Source of the DNA: Symsagittifera roscoffensis
Lineage: Eukaryota > Xenacoelomorpha > Acoela > Convolutidae
Assembly: GCF_963678635.1 (NCBI RefSeq)
Contig: NC_087070.1
Span: 48,219,467-48,279,466 of the forward strand
DNA: 60,000 nt
Direction of reading: 5' to 3'
The notes beneath the pieces were generated by a model. It was not told where the DNA came from, searched no databases, and saw only the letters and a program-made list of their open reading frames with translations. The stretch's first letter is position 1. The number at the start of each line of letters is the position of its first letter. This document shows, one piece after another, positions 53,300 through 60,000 of this stretch. The position numbers and the translations under genes were made by a program.

Positions 53300-53990
53300 G
53301 CTTCTCCAATCCTGAGTGTGGTTTTAGTGGTAATTTTTATTCACGTTCTTTTCCTACTGGAAACAATCGCACCTCTTATCGGATTTATTCTCTGGGCTCT
53401 CTGGCGTTCGACTGTAGCATCTCGTGCGACTCCTTCAGATGTGAAGTCCCAGCAATTAACAGTTTTGGTCTGCCTTATTCCAAAGCGGCGTTCCTTGTTC
53501 TGTTTACTTCCTGTCCTTGCTCCTGATGGCTTCCTGGCTCAGCGTTTGGGCTTGCTCCAGCTCGAATTTCAATGATCTTTCGCAAGAATCCATCAATCAC
53601 GCTTTCGTATCAGCTGGTTTTTCTATAGAATCGCTTGGTTTCGTTCGCATTGGACCCTCTCCGACTCCTTCTTCAAGCTAGTGGTGTCCGGGTGTTCCTT
53701 TTCCATTTGCCGTGCCCGAATCATAGAGAGAAGGGCTCGAGACACACATCTGGTATGTTCTTGGTTCGAGATCCCCTCAGATGTATAGACCACCATCAGT
53801 AGAATTTCTACAGTTGACTCTCTGTCTTCCCCTTAAGACTATAGTTGCAAGACGGCATTTAACATCACGGCCACTCGCTCGTCCACTTGAGTGTATTTGA
53901 GATCTCTCAGTCGCCTGTATCGCTCATGCAATGCTGGCATCTTCAACACTGCTACCACTGACTTTCAAAAAAGATCAGCCATGGCTAAAA
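53300..53990 (-). pseudogene. F1c ORF2 N-terminal domain and coiled coil
   Basis: Minus-strand text such as ALHERYRRLRDLKYTQVDE, VAVMLNAVL and STVEILLMVVYTSEGIS corresponds to the F1a ORF2 N-terminus (IYRRLIDRDFALEDPE, PTEVLLMAAYGERG). It is followed by a charged segment (MIRARQMEKEHPD). Broken by several stops. Confidence 0.5.
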
Positions 53991-53992
53991 AC

Positions 53993-54100
53993 ACCACTCA
54001 AGAATTAACGACCAAAAGTATCACTCAAGAAACTCCAACCAAAGATACTACTCAAGAAGCATCAACCAAAAATACCACTCAAGAATTTCCAACTCAAGTA
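53993..54100. repeat. 27-bp minisatellite, four copies
   Basis: Four 27-bp units (ACCACTCAAGAA plus variable end) at 53993, 54020, 54047 and 54074. They are in frame on the plus strand, coding TTQE-like repeats, but the surrounding element is on the minus strand. I do not call a gene. Confidence 0.85.
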
Positions 54101-54589
54101 TCTTCCTGGTCTCTGTTCACAACTCGTAGGAAATTGTTATCAAGAAATGCTTCCGTCTGCTTTGAATACCTGTTTGTTCGCTTTGTAAGATTTTTTTTCG
54201 GATCAATCTGAAAAACGAAGATATTCATTTATTCATCCATTTTTCAGTTCGGCACATATTGTTTTTCTCCTTCAAGATGAATTAATCGCGCTAAAAAATG
54301 AATGAAGCACCACCGCCATCAAAATTGTCAAAAGCAATTCGTTTGTTCTATTAAAAATTAAGACTCAACCAACTGTTCTATAATAGCACCTGGTGAATCA
54401 AAACTTTACTTATTTAAAAATCAGAATTTTTGAATTCCACCCATAAAACCCTGAACCAGTCTCCCTGGACCTTGTGCCATCAACTCAAGACTCAAGCCTC
54501 CATTCTCTGGTCACCAGTTAACCCAACCTAATCCCTCTGTAAGGTGACAGCTCGGGATCTTCCGCCTGACCTTAAATAATACTCAAGTA

Positions 54590-55250
54590 ATACTTCTTGT
54601 GGACGTATACTGATATCTCTGGCTTTGCTAAGAAAACATGTATGAAAGTCTAGAGCGCTCTCGGGTTTAGCCTGCCCCTGTTTGGATCGTAAATTGCAAT
54701 GAAACTTGCCTCACGCCTCTCTCGACCAGGAATTCCCTCAGCCGAGCCAACATCAACACGACGTGCTCAGGATCTACCCCTATTTTTGTCACTGACTCTG
54801 GTCACCAGAAAACCTAAAAATTTTCCAGGAGTTTGTGACACGGAGGAAGGGAACACTGCCATTCCTTCTAACCCCGGTCTCTGTCTAAACATGAATTCTA
54901 CATTCTGACACTATCTTTTGAAGTTCTCCTCCAGCCTCAAACTGAAGCTCATGTCTGCCCTTTTGCAAATCGCACTGGTCTTATTTAACAAGATGAAGTA
55001 TTTCACATTTGGTTTTGAACGTCCGACCGAAAGCTGGCTCAGGTTCTTTTTGCTCCACGCTCAGGTCGTTTAGCTCATTGTTTTCTCTTTGCTTCTTCAT
55101 CGATAAATTTTTGTTGTGGGTAAGTCCTACCCCCATTCTCTTTACAAAGATATCTATCGACGTCCCCGTCGGTGATGCTACTTCTATTTTTTTAGAAAGT
55201 ATGTCAAGCTCTCTGTCCATCGCAATCCATGTGAACGTCGGGTTTTCTCA
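54590..55250 (-). pseudogene. F1c macro-like domain relict
   Basis: Frame 55220-54981 has TGTSIDIFVKRMGVGLTHNK, matching TGTSMDIFVRGVGVGLTHTE of F1a. A shifted frame near 54995 reads FILLNKTSAICKRADMSF, and the end near 54590 has strands matching the last part (VLLEYYL). The domain order is that of F1a. Confidence 0.6.
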
Positions 55251-55269
55251 CGGATGTATTCTTGAGCGG

Positions 55270-56085
55270 AAATTTCTATTGCTTGTTTAGTCCACCTGAC
55301 ATCTTCTTCCGTCTTTAGATCGTGCATCAATTCCAGAATCCTTAAGTTTGTTCGCTCCCTCCTATCTGTTTCGTTTTTTTCTTGATCTGAAAGACTCTTG
55401 TCTTCTTGCCAGTATGTCTCCTACTAATGAGAACATAGGGCGGATCACTAAGAGAACTCGAAAACGTGTGTGTCATCAGAGGATTGGGGTAGTCCACAGG
55501 AGGGCGTAGATTACCTAGTAGCGGAACCGGCTTATGAAGTAAGCAGAAAAAACTTTAGAAAACAAATGATGGTAACGAGACAGCGAGCTTGAGTGATCAC
55601 GAGATAATTAAAACAAAGTCGGAGGATGGCTTCCATGCAGAAAAGGATTGAGAGGAAATAGATCAGAAAGAAGTTTTGTCCAGCGTGATCACACTCCACT
55701 TCTACCATTCCGACCATGTCTGAGCTTTGTGTCGATTACGAAGTCATTGTTATATCTATTATAAGACACGCTGGTTTTCTTCCTTCTCTCTCTACCTCTT
55801 CTCATTGTCACGGGTTTTTCGGGTTGTACTGATTTCAGTACTTCATCTTGTTCGATTTCCTCTCAGTCGTCTTCCGCAAAGGAGCCATCCTCCGAGCTTG
55901 CCTCGATCGTCTCGTGATACCCCAAGCTCGCTGTCTTGTTACCACCATTTTTTTTCTGAAACATTTTCCGTTTACTTCGCAAGCTGGTTCCGCTACTAGG
56001 TAATCCTAGCCCTCCATGTCTTGTAGACCACCCCAATCCTCTGGCGACACATACGGTTTCGGATTCTCATAGTGAGCCGCCCTTC
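55270..56085 (-). pseudogene. F1c integrase acidic tail with an inverted internal copy
   Basis: On the minus strand, 56085-55835 and 55800-55690 read like the F1a tail: YENPKPYVSPEDWGG, and SYNRYNNDFVIDT like NPYSDDFVVDR. 55430-55270 reads ERTNLRILELMHDLKTEEDV, matching the F1a tail end. Between them 55436-55690 is an inverted, diverged copy of 55835-56085 (same text on the plus strand; about 75-80% identical by eye). Confidence 0.65.
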
Positions 56086-56089
56086 CAGA

Positions 56090-57040
56090 ATTCAAGCGAT
56101 ATGATTGGCCTTGCTGATGTACCTCTGTTATTGAAAAAGACCACGTTCACTTCTTATTGCCCTTTTGAAAAACCCAGACGTACTGCCCATAGGTTCCTGG
56201 TTTCCTCTGATTGCATATCTTCCGCTGCCAGATTTGGACTTGAGCCGTATTTCTATTGCATATGTCGTTCAATTCTTGCTGCCTGAAGATGGCTTCTCTT
56301 ACGTAACGAGATTTTCCACCCCTCATACATTGAGTTCAGAAAAGTCAATGGAATTGCTCTCCCCTTCCCTGTAACATCGTAAACGGACTGATGTCACTAG
56401 TCGCATGTTACGTGCTATTATACGCACCAATGTGGTGCTATGTTACGTGCTATTATATGCAGTCGGTATTTTTCCCAGCCCGTCATGTGTCTGGAACAAT
56501 ATACTAGCAGGATGTTGACCAGCGTCCTGTTTTGCCTTTCTACCGATACAATTATCTGCGATTACATGCCTAGCAAGGATTTTGTGCGATTTGTGACTTT
56601 TCTCATCAATTCTTTCATCAAATTCCCTATGAAGTGTTTGTAGTTATCGGACTGGAAAGTCATAGAACACCCATATCTCGAGATCCAGAGAGTTATCAAG
56701 TGATCGGAGATTTTTTTAGCAGTCATTGTTTCACAGAGTACTGCTTCTACTAGTTATACTATCTGGTTATACCCCGAATCCGCCATACAGATCTTCTGGT
56801 GATCTATCTGAACAATATCGTTAAATTCTGATCCCGCGGTCGATTTGAGAGGGAACTTCATCTTCCTGGGTTTTTCACTTAAAATCATGCTAAGCGTGCG
56901 TTGATCTATCTCTCACGGACCTTTCAATTTCCCTGCCAACCAATGCTTTGTAGCAGTTTTTGTTGTTTTTTGTCAATGCCTTGATGTCCCTTTTTATCGT
57001 GTGACATGAACAAGACTGCTCTGTGATATATCTGTGGCAA
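56090..57040 (-). pseudogene. F1c integrase
   Basis: Broken frames contain ITLPQIYHRAVLF then SHDKKGHQGIDKKQ (start of the zinc-binding part), D in VQIDHQKICM (about 56815), D in FQSDNYKHF, and E in VSVERQNRTLVN. The C-terminal EVHQQGQSYRLNSGRAAHYE follows near 56130. All three DDE positions survive, but the frame does not. Confidence 0.7.
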
Positions 57041-57424
57041 TGTTATTACGTTGTCGCGTAACCCTTTCAAAGTTTTTTCATCTCATTGATGTTTAGTAAA
57101 TGGGCCAAGTTGTCTGCGTCCGCGCCTAGGTACAAGGGATTGTCTTCTAACTTAGCACAAGGCCCAATAGCTCGCATTTTCAGTTCCTCCATTATCACAA
57201 AGATCTCTCCGGCTAGATTTTCATCGCAAGTGACCATTGTTTTCATTTAGATATTGCTGCCAACGATGTTCAGCATGACCTCGTGGGGCCCATAAGCATC
57301 CGTGCGTCTGCCGTTTAAACTCACCATTTTCGCTCCTACTGTTTTCAGGAGTGACCTTATGGCATTCGATGGTGTGTTGGGATTGGTCGATCGCAAGTAG
57401 TCCGCATATGCGCCTATGTGCATC
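57041..57424 (-). pseudogene. F1c gag/protease linker
   Basis: YADYLRSTNPNTPSNAIRSL, AYGPHEVMLNIVG and MEELKMRAIGPCAKLEDNPL match the F1a and F1b linker just before the protease. The text ends near 57040 and passes directly to the integrase. The upstream part is cut by the N gap. Confidence 0.65.
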
Positions 57425-57624
57425 NNNNNNNNNNNNNNNNNNNNNNNNNNNNNNNNNNNNNNNNNNNNNNNNNNNNNNNNNNNNNNNNNNNNNNNNNNNN
57501 NNNNNNNNNNNNNNNNNNNNNNNNNNNNNNNNNNNNNNNNNNNNNNNNNNNNNNNNNNNNNNNNNNNNNNNNNNNNNNNNNNNNNNNNNNNNNNNNNNNN
57601 NNNNNNNNNNNNNNNNNNNNNNNN
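57425..57624. other. Assembly gap of 200 N
   Basis: Exactly 200 unknown bases; a round number suggests a placeholder of unknown true length. Order and distance across it are not guaranteed. Confidence 0.98.
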
Positions 57625-57839
57625 AAAAACCGCCTGCCTGTATGATATCTACATTTAATTGGCTGAGAGGAAACCAGACATTTGCTAAATTTGTATTCTT
57701 TTTTTTCTCTGAAATAATTTCGGCTCGTTGGAATCTATTCATAAAAAACTGTAAAATTTTAATATATTTCTAATATATTAATCATGTTTCAAAAAATGCT
57801 GATACAAATCTAAATCTTCATCATTTTTTTTTTTTCATT
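57625..57839. other. No gene recognised
   Basis: AT-rich sequence between the gap and the end of the channel gene. It probably holds the 3' UTR of the minus-strand DEG/ENaC gene. Confidence 0.4.
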
Positions 57840-59309
57840 TCAGTTTGCACCAGGGCAAAAGACGAAACTCATTCTGAGAAGCGCTTCTACAACTTCGAAG
57901 AGTGTCATGACACAAACCCCCGTGAACAGTCCCGAATACCCCCCTATATCAGCTATGAACTGATAGTAGGGATATGCTTTCTGGAACTGAACGGTGTTGT
58001 AGTTCATAGTCTCGTAGTGAATGGACAGTCGCAAGTAGTTCTTCCGAACGTCTGTTAAAAGGGCATCGTAGTCTATCTCGGAAGTATCTGTCATTTGGTC
58101 CTCCCAGTACTTGATCACATTCGTCACACTAAACTTACTCATAATTTAGAGTTTCGACATCAGCAAATTTGAGAAAACTTTGTGAAAATCGGAAAAAATG
58201 CTCCTCTTTTTAGCTTTTTTTCGTTTTTTTTTTCAAGAAAAAACACTATAGTGGTAAGATTCTATGGTACTTACCTGGAACTAGGTATTCTTGTGTTAAA
58301 CAACATATTCGCGAAAACCGGAAACTAAGTATGGTCTTAAGTTGTGCACGGCACTCACTTTTCATCTATGGCCTTTTTCCAGGCGTAAGATGCGAAGAAT
58401 GGGAGGTAGTGGGAGGATGGCCATGCCATGGTCGACACCATCTTGGAATATCCCTCCGAATCACACGCCTGTTCACATCCACAACTCAACTGGCCCATGA
58501 CGAAAGAAGTGTCCACATCTGCCTTGCATATCGCTATCGAGGAGTTCTACAGTAAAGAAAGGGCTCTTTTGAGAACATTTACCCACAAAGGGCAATGACC
58601 ATCATGCGAGCTTCTTGGTTGTTTACGGAGAACATCTGTTTTTTTACCTGATTTAGAAATGAATGCAACGTTTGGGTGGTTTTTAGGTGATATTTTTTCT
58701 GGCCAATTTTCTTTCATTACATTTCACAATTGAAACATGACTTCATAGAATTTCCAATATAGACAGCGTTTTGTCTTTGGTCGGGCTCGCGGCTGTTATG
58801 ATATTCTGAACGTGGAAAATGAATTATTTCGCGAACCTAGAGTCACAATACTAATTATTTCAGCAAAATTTATTCAATTTAAGTAGTTTGAATAACACTG
58901 TCTATGATTTTCTAAAAGGGGTTTTATTAATCAATCATTTTGTTGACCTTTTTAGGTCCATTAAATTTATCTACTTCTAAAATTCTATAAGCAAGCCTTT
59001 ATATATCTGAAAAAAAACTTCTCCGCAGCCAAACCATCTTTGGACGCTGGCGTTAAATTGCGTTTTAGTAAAGGTTATGACAAAAGTTGCATTTTTTGGG
59101 CGTCCCGGCCTTTGATTGAAAACAAAGTAGAGACGTACCTTCAGATTGCATAACTCGTCCACCCTGACCGTATAATCATCATAACATCCACAGAATCTGT
59201 GCAGATGGTACTGGTAGCAATAGCTCTCACACACCCCATGGTCGTAGTCATACATTCTGAGGTCAGTATAAAGACTCTTTCTCAACACCCTCGCCCCTCC
59301 CGATCTCAA
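57840..59309 (-). CDS. DEG/ENaC family sodium channel, last three exons
   Basis: Exon 1 here ends at 59139 (AAG then GTACGT); its 5' end is uncertain, near 59309. Exon 2 is 58546-58359 (acceptor ACTGTAG, donor AA then GTGAGT). Exon 3 is 58137-57840 (acceptor ATTATGAG, stop TGA). Phases 0 and 2 join cleanly. Exon 1 has VCESYCYQYHLHRFCGCYDD, the Cys pattern of the extracellular palm and thumb. Exon 2 has LSCGCEQACDSEGYSKMVST then AWPSSH, the C-x-C-x3-C and WPS signature. Exon 3 has IHYETMNYNTVQ before the second membrane helix IGGYSGLFTGVCVMTLFEVVE and a very short C-terminus. The selectivity filter, G-A-S in most members, reads G-V-C. The first part of the gene (first helix, finger domain) is outside the window or in exons I did not find. 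Confidence 0.88.
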
Positions 59310-60000
59310 TTGAACATAACTTAGTCATGAGAACAATACTTAGATTTGCAAGATTAATTTGAATATACAACGTTTTTGTAAGAAAATATAAAGCAATCTA
59401 GCTGCTAATTTTCATCAAAATTAAAAATATATTTTTTGTGACCCAAACTATACTACTTAGTCACTGCTAAAGTCTTACTGCGTGCTCAGTTAAGGCCATT
59501 TATCAACGCGGGATTGGGCCAACATACAAGCAATTCAGCTCTTTACGAAAACCGCCGTTGTTCCCTACTTAGAACTAATTGGATTTTTCAACTTATTTTT
59601 TTGAGCTTTTTTTGAGACTAATTGGATTTTCAATTTATTTCATTTAGAAATTTTGCGTCACTCTTAAGCAGTTAACATGGATCACGGTGTGTTTCAAATT
59701 AGCAAAATTTCGTGAAAACAAATCATATTACGGTATTATGAAATGCCATAGCTGTAGGATATCGTAAGCGAACCCCATCTTTGGTAAAGCACTATTGTGG
59801 TGATTTTATTAGGTCAAAAAAGAACGACTCTTTCCACTTTTTCCCAAACTTAGAGTTTAATTTTTGGGAAAAAGTTCTTTGAGTCGTCACAATGCTATGT
59901 GCCTTCTCATGGTGAGCAAGCTAACAATTCTGAAGATTTTTTCATTTCTTTAAAATCAAATTTGCGCCATTTTCAGGTGGTGTGATGACAGAAAAAACAA
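59310..60000. other. No further exon recognised
   Basis: AT-rich sequence that is probably an intron of the DEG/ENaC gene. No exon with the family's cysteine or membrane motifs was found on the minus strand. Confidence 0.4.

Larger units (their letters stand above)
50850..57424 (-). mobile_element. F1c: old, internally deleted copy of family F1
   Basis: Minus-strand order: gag/protease linker next to the assembly gap, integrase, acidic tail, macro-like relict, ORF2 relict. RT, RNase H and most of protease are absent, since the linker joins straight to the integrase near 57040. The protein text matches F1a and F1b at perhaps 40-50% by eye, so it is much older or a diverged subfamily. The 5' part is lost in or beyond the gap, and the 3' limit is uncertain. 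Confidence 0.65.

Noticed and set aside
57221-57773. Open frames spanning the N gap
   Set aside because: They are open only because N codons are not stops.
1-60000. CRISPR arrays, rRNA genes, bacterial operons
   Set aside because: None seen; spliced genes and retroelements show animal nuclear DNA.

Overview
This window looks like transposable-element-rich nuclear DNA of an invertebrate animal. The only host gene I recognise is a spliced DEG/ENaC channel gene at the right end (57840 to about 59309, minus strand). Nearly everything else is retroelement sequence, and almost all of it is broken. I cannot name the species. The introns have ordinary GT..AG ends and are about 220 and 590 bp long.

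Layout. (1) 1-10740, minus: copy F1a of a very large Ty3/gypsy-type element: gag, protease, RT/RNase H, a damaged integrase, a macro-like domain, then the start of a second long ORF that runs off the left edge. (2) 10741-15150: a 4.4-kb non-coding stretch full of short motifs and hairpins built on CCTTCCGGATT. (3) 15160 to about 32250, plus: copy F1b, head-to-head with F1a. It has lost most of gag and the RNase H, but keeps the integrase, the macro-like domain and all of ORF2 (22259-31883). (4) 33222-39964, minus: a second, unrelated Ty3/gypsy element (F2) with two 215-bp LTRs that differ at one base and a primer-binding site fitting tRNA-Ser. (5) 40477-41060: the C-terminal GIY-YIG part of a Penelope-like element. 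(6) 41024-50401: a 4.7-kb unit present twice in tandem, carrying a dead non-LTR reverse transcriptase and (CATA)n. (7) About 50850-57424, minus: F1c, an older, internally deleted copy of family F1, ending at a 200-N assembly gap. (8) 57840-59309: the DEG/ENaC gene.

The main result is family F1. Comparing F1a, F1b and F1c implies an element of roughly 20 kb with two polyproteins. ORF1 is gag, protease, RT, RNase H, a long repeat-bearing acidic spacer, integrase, and a macro-like domain related to the OARD1/Poa1 type. ORF2 is an N-terminal domain, a coiled coil, an SGNH/GDSL hydrolase with all four sequence blocks, a second SGNH-like fold, then about 2000 codons I do not recognise. A splice-acceptor-like sequence is conserved 80-90 nt before ORF2, which suggests ORF2 is made from a spliced RNA, as env is in retroviruses. 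I see no envelope-like glycoprotein.

In front of gag, F1a and F1b share an RNA module of about 110-117 nt (one copy in F1a, two in F1b). Its primary sequence has diverged, but its helices are kept by compensatory changes, and its G-U pairs work only on the sense strand of each element. I regard this as the best candidate for a functional system not previously described. Frameshifts and stops were placed by comparing the copies by eye; no alignment program or database was used.
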